From contig NC_090025.1 in assembly GCF_037176765.1 (NCBI RefSeq), positions 174,142,040 to 174,206,039 of the forward strand: DNA of 64,000 nt. Reading direction: 5' to 3'. The notes below the pieces were generated by a model. That model had not been told where the DNA came from. It made no database searches and saw nothing but the letters and a program-made list of their open reading frames with translations. The stretch is from Anolis sagrei (taxonomy: Eukaryota; Chordata; Lepidosauria; Squamata; Anolidae). How positions within the stretch are numbered: the first letter of the stretch is position 1; each line of letters starts with the position of its first letter. Of this stretch, positions 1-8,800 are shown one piece after another. The translations under genes and the position numbers were made by a program.

Positions 1-611
1 AAAAAAGCCAATGGGATTTTGGCCTGCATCAATAGGAGCATAGTGTCTAGATCTAGGGAAGTAATGCTACCCCTCTATTCTGCTTTGGTTAGACCACATC
101 TGGAATATTGTGTCCAATTCTGGGCACCACAATTCAAGAGAGATATTGACAAGCTGGAATGTGTCCAGAGGAGGGCGACTAAAATGATCAAGGGTCTGGA
201 GAACAAGACCTATGAGGAGCGGCTTAAGGAGCTGGGCATGTTTAGCCTGAAGAAAAGGCTGAGAGGAGATGTGATAGCCATGTATAAATATGTGAGAGGA
301 AGCCACAGGGAGGAGGGAGCAAGCTTGTTTTCTGCTTCCTTGGAGACTAGGACGCGGAACAATGGCTTCAAACTACAAGAGAGGAGATTCCATCTGAACA
401 TGAGGAAGAACTTCCTGACTGTGAGAGCCGTTCTGCAGTGGAACTCTCTGCCCCGGAGTGTGGTGGAGGCTCCTTCTTTGGGAGCTTTTAAACAGGGGCT
501 GGATGGCCATCTGTCAGGGGTGATTTGAATGCAATATTCCTGCTTCTTGGCAGGGGGTTGGACTGGATGGCCCATGAGGTCTCTTCCAACTCTATGATTC
601 TAAGATTCTAT
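1..611 (+). mobile_element. CR1 LINE, 3' end (5' end outside window or truncated)
   Basis: Positions 19-528 encode the conserved C-terminal part of a CR1 reverse transcriptase, with motifs such as [31 protein letters not shown] and [13 protein letters not shown]. The 3' end carries the short ATTCTATG-type repeats (about 590-611) that are typical of CR1. The reading frame is open over this span, so the copy is moderately young. It lies directly upstream of the SSBP1 promoter. Confidence 0.93.
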
Positions 612-739
612 GCACATTGCCCGAAGACAGTTTTATAGACTCTTTTAAAAGTAACATTGTGGATAAAACAAAGGTAACCATCAGAAAGCAAGGTTGTCAC
701 TATTTAGAGTTTCTTCTATACTTTCCTAAGTCTATGGAC
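612..739. other. Unassigned sequence between CR1 and the SSBP1 promoter
   Basis: AT-rich sequence without a recognised repeat or coding potential. It separates the CR1 tail from the GC-rich SSBP1 promoter. Confidence 0.5.
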
Positions 740-860
740 TGCTGAGAAAGTAGGAGGCGCATGGAATTGGTGGGCGGGGCTATATGGAGTGTTTGTCTTT
801 TCTACCGGAAGTTTGGACTCAGCCGCCATTGCTAGGCTTGTGCTCGGGGGGTGGTGCCGC
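740..860 (+). promoter_or_regulatory. SSBP1: Probable SSBP1 core promoter
   Basis: The sequence shows an inverted CCAAT box (ATTGG, 766-770), a GC box (GGGCGGGG, 772-779), a canonical ETS/GABPA site (ACCGGAAGT, 804-812) and a YY1-like site (GCCGCCATT, 822-830). A second ETS-like site (GCGGAAGTA) lies at 945-953. ETS/GABP (NRF-2) sites are a known feature of promoters of nuclear genes for mitochondrial proteins. There is no convincing TATA box. The start site is inferred to lie near 815-850 and was not measured. Confidence 0.6.
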
Positions 861-1064
861 TCTAGCCGCTGCGTCTCCATGATAGTCCTCCAGGGTGGTT
901 TTGCCTGGAAAAGAGAAGCGTGGGAAGCCCCACGTTCTTTAAAGGCGGAAGTAGCGGGTCACTGCTCCCTGGGTCTGAGTTTCCCATCCTATATTTGCGA
1001 CCATGTGCTGGGCCTGTGAGTGCTAAGCAGAGCAGAAAGCAAGGTAACCGGTGCAAATTTCCAG
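815..1064 (+). other. SSBP1: SSBP1 non-coding exon 1 (5' UTR, approximate)
   Basis: Inferred first exon: GC-richer sequence downstream of the ETS/YY1 sites, followed by plausible 5' splice sites. Three donor candidates are visible: CCT|GTGAGT with GT at 1016, AAG|GTAACC with GT at 1044, and CAG|GTGAGC with GT at 1065; the last fits the consensus best. The start codon lies in exon 2, so this exon would be untranslated. Both boundaries are uncertain without transcript data. Confidence 0.5.
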
Positions 1065-1124
1065 GTGAGCCTCTTATCTATGTAGTAGGAAGCCCTTGAG
1101 TTGCTCAGCTGATGTTTTCTAGGG

Positions 1125-1322
1125 GTGCATCTACACTGGAGAATTAATGCGCTTTAGTACCACTTTAATTGCTCTGGCTCAATTGTATGGTACCCTGGGA
1201 GGCATGTCTTGGTAAAACACCAGCACACTTTGGCAAAGAAGGGTGGCCACCTTAGAAAACTACAACTCCCAGGATTCCATAACATTGAGCCATGATATTA
1301 AAGTGAATTAATCCTGCATATT
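1125..1322. mobile_element. MITE, TGCATCTACACTG-ended palindromic family, copy 1
   Basis: The left end GGGTGCATCTACACTG is followed by CTCAATNNTATGG and a central ACTACAACTCCCAGGATTCC, then the inverted counterpart toward the right end. The same family recurs near 3.5, 33.5, 34.9, 42.2, 43.1 and perhaps 63.6 kb. No reading frame is present. It is a non-autonomous DNA transposon, superfamily not determined, lying in SSBP1 intron 1. Confidence 0.7.
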
Positions 1323-1324
1323 TA

Positions 1325-3406
1325 GGCCCCTTCTACACTGCCATATGAAATCCAGATTATCTGTTTTGAACTGGATTATATGGCAGGGTAGACTCATATA
1401 AGCCAGTACAATACAGATAAAGTGGATTATCTGATATTATAATCTGGATTATATGGCAGTGTAGACTCATATAATCCAGTTCAAAGCAAATAATGTGGAT
1501 TTTCTGCGTTGAACTGAATTATATGGCAGTGTAGACTCATATAAGGCAGTACAAAACAGATAACGTGGATGATCTGATATTATAATCTGGATTATATGGC
1601 AGTGTAGACTCATAATCCAGTTCAAAGCAAATAATGTGGATTATCTGCGTTGAACTGAATTATATGGCAGTGTAGACTCATATAAACCAGTACAACACAG
1701 ATAAGGTGGATTATCTGATATTATAATCTGGATTATATGGCTGTGTAGACTCATATAATCCAGTTCAAAGTAAATAATGTGGATTATCTGCGTTGAACTG
1801 AATTATATGGCAGTGTAGACTCATATAAGACAGTACAATACATAAAGTGGATTATCTGATATTATAATCTGGATTATACTGCAGTGTAGACTCATATAAT
1901 CCAGTTCAAAGCAAATAATCAAAGGACTACCACCTCACCCGCCTCATAGGAAACCTGCTACAAAACAGGAGCTTTTTTGTTGAGTTCCAGGGCCAGAGAA
2001 GCAGATGGCGGAAACAGAAGAACGGCCTGCCTCAGGGGAGTGTGCTTGCTCCATCCATGTTCAACATCTACACAAATGACCAGCCACTGCCAGAAGGGAC
2101 AGAGAGTTTCATCTATGCTGACGATCGTGCCATTACTGCTCAAGCAGGGAGCTTTGAGATGGTAGAACAGAAGCTCTCCGAAGCTCTAGGTGCTCTTACT
2201 GCCTATTACAGGGAAAACCATCTGATCCCTAATCCATCTAAAACACAGACATGCGCCTTTCACCTTAAGAACAGACAAGCATCTCGAGCTCTGAGGATTA
2301 CCTGGGAAGGAATCCCACTGGAGCATTGCAGCGCACCCAAATACCTGGGAGTCACTTTAGACCGTGCTCTGACCTACAAGAAGCACTGCCTGAACATCAA
2401 ACAAAAAGTGGGCGCTAGAAACAATATCATACGAAAGCTGACTGGCACAACCTGGGGATCACAACCAGACACAGTGAAGACATCTGCCCTTGCGCTATGC
2501 TACTCTGCTGCTGAGTATGCATGCCCAGTGTGGAACACATCGCATCACACTAAAACAGTGGATGTGGCTCTTAATGAGACATGCCGCATTATCACGGGGT
2601 GTCTGCGTCCCACACCACTGGAGAAATTACACTGCTTAGCCGGTATTGCACCACCTGACATCCGCCGGGGAGTAGCAGCCAATAGTGAAAGGACCAAGGC
2701 AGAGACATCTCCAGCTCATCCCCTGTTTGGGTATCAGCCAGCACGTCAACGACTTAAATCAAGACATAGTTTTCTTAGATCTACAGAGACACTCGCTGGA
2801 ATACCCCAGCAAGCGAGAGTCCAAAAGTGGCAGGCCCAAATCCAGCACCTCAATTCATGGGTGATACCAGATGAGAGACTCCCCCCTGGGCACTCAGAAG
2901 ACTGGGCGACTTGGAAGGCACTGAACAGATTGCGCTCTGGCACCACGAGATGCAGAGCCAATCTTAAGAAATGGGGCTACAGGGTGGAATCCTCGGCATG
3001 CGAGTGCGGAGAAGAACAAACCACTGACCACCTGCTGCAATGCACCCTTAGCCCTGCCACATGCACGATGGAGGACCTTCTTGCGGCAACCCCAGAGGCA
3101 CTCCAAGTGGCCAGATACTGGTCAAAGGACATTTAACCAAATACCAAATTTACAAAATCTGTGTGGTTTTTTTTTCTTTCTTCTTCTTTTTTTCTTTTTC
3201 TTTTTAATCTCTGTGTTTGTTTTGCTCTGTTGGAATTGTAATACAATGGTTGCTGATGACACGATAAATAAATAAAGCAAATAATGTGGATTTTCTGCGT
3301 TGAACTGAATTATATGGCAGTGTAGACTCATATAAGCCAGTACAAAACAGATAATGTGGATTATCTGCTTTGATCATCTGGATTATATGGCAGTGTAGAA
3401 GCGGCC
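1325..3406. mobile_element. Harbinger-like MITE with tandemly expanded interior, interrupted by a LINE
   Basis: Ends GGCCCCTTCTACACTGCC (from 1325) and, inverted, GGCAGTGTAGAAGCGGCC (to 3406), flanked by TTA on both sides (1322-1324, 3407-3409). A 3-bp TWA duplication suits PIF/Harbinger. The interior is a tandem array of two alternating ~71-bp half units that form a ~141-bp higher-order repeat; the phrase TAGACTCAT recurs at 1389, 1462, 1532, 1604, 1672, 1745, 1815, 1886 and 3322. A Vingi-like LINE (1920-3276) sits inside the array. Confidence 0.75.
1920..3276 (+). mobile_element. Vingi-like LINE, 5'-truncated, young
   Basis: A continuous frame of 404 codons (1922-3136) encodes the C-terminal half of a non-LTR reverse transcriptase. 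It shows the LPQGSVLAPSMFNIYTND block, the catalytic YADD (2114-2125), KYLGVTLDR, and a C-terminal CxC...H..L.C zinc-knuckle-like segment (CECGEEQTTDHLLQC). The tail is an AT-rich 3' UTR with (ATAA)n. A target duplication GCAAATAAT flanks it at 1911-1919 and 3277-3285. The Vingi assignment rests on remembered motif resemblance; the LINE nature is certain. The 5' end is missing, so the copy cannot move by itself. Confidence 0.85.
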
Positions 3407-3504
3407 TTAGACTTCTCCTGCAGTTTACTAAACCAGAGCATTCATTAGACAAACACTTGCCTCCAGGTACAGGCTGAATATCTCTTATTAAGAATGCTCA
3501 GTAC

Positions 3505-3686
3505 CAGAAGTGTTTTGGCTATGGTTCAGTGCCAAGGAATCATGGGAGTTGTAGCTTTTCAAGGTCTTTAGTCTTCTCTGCCAAAGAGTGGGTTTCTCAC
3601 CAAACTACAATTCCATAGCACTGAGCCAAGGCAGTTGAAATATTGCCAAACTGCATTAAGTTTACAGTGTAGATGCATCCATGGTC
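3505..3686. mobile_element. MITE, TGCATCTACACTG family, copy 2 (left end lost)
   Basis: It contains the central GGGAGTTGTAG / CTACAATTCC arms and ends in CAGTGTAGATGCATCC, matching the family seen at 1125-1322. The left terminus is not clear. Confidence 0.6.
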
Positions 3687-3699
3687 TGCCAAACTCCTA

Positions 3700-3967
3700 G
3701 GCCCCATCAATACTGCCATATAAAAATCCATATTATGTCCTTTGAACTAGATTATATGGCTGTGTAGACTCAGGGCCCTTACACACAGCCATATAACCCA
3801 GAATATCAACGCAGGAAATCCCGCAATATCTGTTTTGAGTTGGGTTATCTGAGTCCACACTGCCATATATTTCAGTTCAAATCAGATAATATGGAGTTTT
3901 ATTCAGTTGTGTAGAAGGGGGCTCAAATAATCCAGTTCAAAGCAGATAATGAGGATTATGTGGCAGT
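3700..3967. mobile_element. Harbinger-like MITE split by a second MITE (3773-3922)
   Basis: The outer copy (3700-3772 and 3926-3967) belongs to the ATATGGCNGTGTAGACTCA family. The inner copy (3773-3922, 150 bp) starts GGGCCCTTACACACAGCC, ends TGTGTAGAAGGGGGC, and is flanked by TCA on both sides (3770-3772, 3923-3925). The outer sequence resumes exactly after the duplication. Confidence 0.65.
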
Positions 3968-4160
3968 GCATTTATTAATTTATTTATTTATTAAAACACT
4001 TATATTCCGCCCTTCTCACCCCGAAGGGGACTCAGAGCGGAGCACAACATATACATGGCAAACATTCAATGCCTGGATACAATACATAAACATTAAAAAA
4101 CATGTATCTAAATATTAAAATACACCATTTAAAATAACACAATTTAAAACCGTCCTAGCC
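3968..4160 (-). mobile_element. L2-type LINE 3' tail
   Basis: In reverse complement it shows the L2 tail signature of a G/C-rich CCGAAGGGGACTCAGAGCGG segment, then (ATAAATA)n at the terminus. It is severely 5'-truncated. Confidence 0.7.
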
Positions 4161-4202
4161 ATCCGCATCAAATCCAATTGGCCCTGTCATCTTTCCCAGT
4201 GT

Positions 4203-4212
4203 AGAAAGGCCC

Positions 4213-4253
<41 letters not shown>
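4203..4253. repeat. (AAT)n microsatellite
   Basis: About 13 uninterrupted ATA/AAT units lie immediately 5' of the LINE tail at 4254. Confidence 0.95.
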
Positions 4254-4254
<1 letters not shown>

Positions 4255-4562
4255 TTACAATCCCAGGTGACAGCAGGATTGAAGAGAAAAAACTGGAAAA
4301 GATGGCACGATATGAGGATTTAAAGATCGAACTGCAAAGACTCTGGCACAAGCCAGTAAAGGTGGTCCCAGTGGTGATCGGCAAACTGGGTGCAGTGCCT
4401 AAAGACCTTGGCCTGCACTTAAACACAATCGGTGCTGACAAGATTACCATCTGCCAGCTGCAAAAGGCCACCATTCTGGGATCTGCACACATTATTCGCC
4501 GATACATCACACAGTCTTAGACACTTGGGAAGTGTCCAATGTGTGATCAAATACAATAGCCT
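4254..4562 (+). mobile_element. Non-LTR LINE 3' end, clade not assigned (R4-like possible)
   Basis: Frame 4254-4520 encodes the C-terminus of a LINE ORF: KLEKMARYEDLKIELQRLW, then VVPVVIGKLGAVPKDL, ending LGSAHIIRRYITQS and a stop. The pattern of (R/K)YQDL..E..R.W...VVPVV.G.LG followed by LLGTA.I.R is common at the end of RT ORFs. I cannot name the clade with certainty. Confidence 0.6.
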
Positions 4563-4563
4563 G

Positions 4564-4612
4564 CAGAGTGTCTGATGAGGACTCATGTTGTGAGTCCACA
4601 TCAGACACTCTG
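4564..4612. repeat. Perfect 14-bp inverted repeat with inner 6-bp stem (hairpin)
   Basis: The arm CAGAGTGTCTGATG (4564-4577) is exactly complementary to CATCAGACACTCTG (4599-4612). Inside it GACTCA (4580-4585) pairs with TGAGTC (4591-4596), leaving a 5-nt loop. It sits just downstream of the LINE C-terminus and could be its 3' UTR hairpin. Confidence 0.8.
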
Positions 4613-4872
4613 TGAGCCCCCGGTGGCACAGTGGGTTAAACCCCTGTGCCGGCAGAACTGAAGACCAACAGGTCGCAGATTCGAATCGGGGGAGAGGCGG
4701 ATGAGTTCCCTCTATCAGCTCCAGCTCCTCATGCAGGGACATGGGAGAAGCCTCCCACAAGGATGGTAAAAACATCAAAAATCATCCAGGCGTCCTCTGG
4801 GCAGACGGCCAATTCTCTCACACCAGAAGTGACTTGCAGTTTCTCAAGTTGCTCCTGACACGGAAAAAAAAT
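4613..4872 (+). mobile_element. tRNA-derived SINE (ACASINE-like) with Bov-B-like tail
   Basis: The 5' part has pol III A-box-like GTGGCACAGTGGG and B-box-like GGTCGCAGATTCGAATC segments. The body runs through CAGCTCCAGCTCCTCATG, and the 3' end GCTCCTGACACGGAAAAAA resembles the Bov-B LINE tail that mobilises such SINEs. Same family at 23440, 28608 (-) and 46292 (-). Confidence 0.85.
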
Positions 4873-4883
4873 AATCTTGTGGT

Positions 4884-5130
4884 GTTTCAAATAATAATAA
4901 TAATAATAATAAATTTATTTTTATTCCACCCTATCTGCCCCGGAGGACTCAGGGCAGATTCCAACAAACAAAAAGGCAAACATTCAATGCCTCAATAACA
5001 GTAAATACAGATATAATAACCCATGTAAAAAGCAACTTGAGCATAACAATCATAATTTAAATAAAACATAATCAATTGAAAATTATAACTAACTGAACTT
5101 GAACATACTGTAAAGCATCTGAATTAATAT
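4884..5130 (-). mobile_element. L2-type LINE 3' tail
   Basis: (AAT)n followed by TTTATTCCACCCTATCTGCC and CCGGAGGACTCAGGGCAG, the reverse complement of the L2 tail, then AT-rich 3' UTR. Confidence 0.65.
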
Positions 5131-5287
5131 ATCGAAACAACACGAAAGTTCACAGATGTGTGCATAGATTGTATGGCCAAAGTTGTTGAACCGGTTAATG
5201 TGATCTAACAAGGTTTGAGTGCATTTATACTATCCAATCAGCAGTCTGGTAACTCCAACACTCAGACCACTGCACCACGCTGCATCT

Positions 5288-5425
5288 CAAGATGGATCTA
5301 TACTGCCAGATTATTAAAGCAGATAATACAGATTACCTGCTGTGAACTGGATTATAGGAGTTTACACTGCCGTGTAATCCAGTTCAAAATAAATAATATG
5401 GATTTGATATGGCAGTGTTGATGGG
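5288..5425. mobile_element. Harbinger-like MITE, diverged copy
   Basis: GATCTATACTGCC at the left and ATGGCAGTGTTGATGGGC at the right frame internal GTGAACTGGATTATA and TAATCCAGTTCAAA arms, as in 1325-3406 and 6027-6174. Confidence 0.55.
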
Positions 5426-5811
5426 CTCTCCTTTCTTCTAACCCCCTTTCAGTCCCAGGACTAAATTTCAACAAAGTATTTGGGGACACCATTCCAATAA
5501 TGAAGATGACCAAATGCAAAAAATGGAACCAAAAATTTAAGTTATTTGACTTAAAACTGTTTCCTTCTCTAGCTAAGCCTTAGGGTAGGGTTGTTGACCT
5601 TTTAAAAATGAGAGAATCTCTACAAATGTGCAGATGCCAGAAGAGAGAAGTGGGATTCTCCCAAGAAGTGGAAAATCAGACACACACCAGAATGAAGTCC
5701 TTACCTAATTTCCCACTGTGGTTTGTTATGTGGAATGCAGTACAGAAATGAAACTGGTATGTTATTTAGCAACTGGTACCTGACTTCCTTAACAGCTGTT
5801 TTCTCTTTCAG

Positions 5812-5880
5812 AAAAGCCAGGAAAGCACCTAAGTAAAAACTTTAAAAATAACCAAGATGTTACGCAGGCCACTGCTGCAG
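5812..5880 (+). CDS. SSBP1: SSBP1 exon 2 (5' UTR plus first 8 codons)
   Basis: A pyrimidine tract ending in AG at 5810-5811 opens the exon. The UTR runs to 5856, and ATG at 5857 starts MLRRPLLQ, the beginning of the mitochondrial presequence (human MFRRPVLQ). A GTAACA donor follows at 5881. The intron is phase 0. Confidence 0.93.
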
Positions 5881-8800
5881 GTAACAATCCATTTCCTTTT
5901 GTTAGTGTATTAAACATAGAATAGGGAACCGAGGCAGCATGTGATTGGTTGTATGTAGTGTTTGGGGCTAGTTTTATCTTAACTAAATCCTTTTAAGGAA
6001 CTGTGGAAAATGGCATAAATATCTAAGGCCACCTCTACACCAACATATAAAATCCAGGTTATCTGCTTTGAACTGGATTATATGGCAGTGTAGACTCATA
6101 TAATCCAGTTCAAATCAGATAATGTGGATTATCTGATTTGATAATCTGGATTATATTACACTGTAGAAGGGGCCTAAGTAGAATGTAAGGAAATAATCAA
6201 AATGTTGTGCTGACCACTATTACAAGTAACAATCCAAGAATAAATTTGAAAAAGGAACAGAGACTTTGTGGAATTGAATAGAAATGAAGGATTAACTTTG
6301 AGTTCAAAGAAATTTGTAGAAAAGCATTTGATAACATAGAGTTCTGGTGGTATCCATTTCTGGACTTGAAGAGAAATGAAGGGAAATAATTAATAGACTA
6401 CAAGGTCTGTTACTTTGTATCTCAAGAAGGTAGTCTTGGGGGTGGGCTCTATAGGTCCTTACTCTTTGTGCACCTCCCTCATATGAATGCAGATAGAATG
6501 GCATGTTCTGCCTTTGCTTTCTGCTTTGTGCTTATGTTGTTGTTTGTAGGAAGAGCACAAGTTCCTACAATACAAAGGAACAACTCTAGAAACAACAGAT
6601 CAAAGAAAAGGAGAGAGCTGTCATGTTCAACTCCCCCATGACCTTCTGGCAAACAAACTAGTCAGATGTGGGCTATGCAAAACTACAGTTAGCTGGATCT
6701 GTGATTGGTTAAGTGAATGAGCCCAAAGGGTGCACTCACCAATGCTTCTTTTTAATCCTGGAAATAAGTGACGAGTAGAGTGCCGCAGGGTTCCGTTCTG
6801 GGCCCGGTTCTGTTCAGCATCTTTATTAATGACTTAGATGAAGGGTTAGAAGGCATGATCATCAAGTTTGCAGAGGACACCAAACTGGGAGAGATAGCTA
6901 ATAGACTCCAGAAGACAGGAGCAGAATTCAAAACAGTTTTAACAAATTAGAGAGATGGGCCAAAACTAACAAACTGAAGTTCAACAAAGACAAATGCAAG
7001 CTACTCCACTTAGGCAGAAAAAAATGAAATGCAAAGATACAGAATGAGGGACAATGCCTGGTTCAACAGCAGTACGTGTGAAAAAGAACTTGGAATCCTC
7101 GTGGACATAAAGTTAAACATGAACCAACAATGTCATGCGGCAGCTAAGAAAGCGAATGGGATTTTGGCCTACATAAATAGCAGTATAATGTCTATATCCA
7201 GGGAAGTCATGCTACTCCTGTATTCTGCCTTTGTCAGACCACACCTGGAATCACACTGTGTCCAATTCTGAACACTGCAAATTAAGGGCAATGTTGACAA
7301 GCTGGAATGTGTCCAGAGGAAGGCGACTAAAATGATCAAGAGTCTGGAGAAAAAGCCCTATGAGGAGTGGCTTAAAGATCTGTTCATGTTTAGCCTTCAG
7401 AAGTGAAGGCTGAGAGGAGACATGATGGCCATGTATAAATATGTGAGAGGAAGTCATAGGGTGGAGTGAGCGGGCTTGTTTTCTGCTGCCCTGGAGACTA
7501 GGACGTGGAACAATGGCTTCAAACTATAAGAAAGAAATTCCACCTAAAAATTTGGAAGAATTTCCTAACTGTGAGAGCTGTCCAGGAGTGGAACTCTCTG
7601 CCTCAGAGTGTGGTGGAGGCTCCTTCTTTGGAGACTTTTAAACAGAGACTGGGTACTTCTTGGCAGGGGGTTGGACTGGATAGTCTTTTCCAACTTTATG
7701 CTTCTGTGATCTCCTCAAGCCACCTCTGATGCCCCCAAAGTTCTGCATTCCCCAAATATTTTTTCAGTGTATTTTTAAATACATTAAATTCATATCAGTT
7801 GTTGCTTCTATGAGTAGTAGATTTATGAATTGTATCCCATTACCCAGAAAGCCTGCATGGGAGGTACCTGGAAATGCAAACCAGAAGTGAGTTTCAGTCA
7901 ATTTGGGGGGTCACTATAGCTTCCACTGTAAGTCCACCTCTCTCTTCAGCTTTCTCAGAATTTGAACTTCTCCACTGGAATTGCATATCATGGTGTTTTA
8001 TTTTTAATTTAGTGAATGGATGCCATGTTGATTGATGAATTAGGATTCAAGCAAACTTGCTTAAATGTTTAAAAAGAATCTGGGTTAGAATGGGAAAACT
8101 ACTTAACAGAAAGATCTCTTTACTTATCCTGGGCTTGCTTTTCGATTAGTGCCTTGACAAGTTTTTGAAACTATTTTGGTGCAGAAATTGTACTTTTAGG
8201 TAGACGAGGAGGAGTATGTGACATTGAGAAAGTGAGATAGAGGTTTTATGGAAAAGCTACCATACACTTCGGAATAGTTTCCAATGTCTGCCAAGTGACT
8301 GGTGACATTTTATTTTTATCTGAGTTAATTGAGATGAGAAATTAACTGTTTTGGCTTTGCCTGAAACATAAATCCATCTTAGTCATTATTGATAAATATG
8401 TGTGTATTGATATATGTTTGGCTGTGCAAGTTCCATATGTATTTGTATTGCCTGACCTCAGACCTTTTCAGTGTTTGTAAGACTCTTGCAAGCAAAATGT
8501 ATCTGAATGTTTTTGCCCTTTGGTCTCGTTCTTAGGTGATGCGTCAGTTTGTGAGACATGAGTCTGAATCAACGTCAACAACACCATTAGTACTGGAAAG
8601 ATGTAAGTCCCTTTTCCTGGGGCAGGATGGGTGGTTTCTAAGGGTAATACCAAGTCATCACCGGACCATCATGTCTGTCTATTTAACTGTCTTTACTCTT
8701 GCCAAGAATGTGTCTTGGCAAGAGTATAGGTTGTATGGGCATCTAACTTACCTCATGCTAATGCTTTTTCCTGTTTTCCTTTAGCACTGAACCGAATCCA

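Noticed and set aside
1325-1919. Regularly spaced repeats suggesting a CRISPR-like array
   Set aside because: Units are contiguous without unique spacers, lie within MITE termini, and the genome is vertebrate.
2042-3136. A 364-codon open frame that could be taken for a host gene
   Set aside because: It carries non-LTR reverse transcriptase motifs (YADD, LPQGSVLAP upstream), has no introns, ends in a LINE tail and is flanked by a target duplication.
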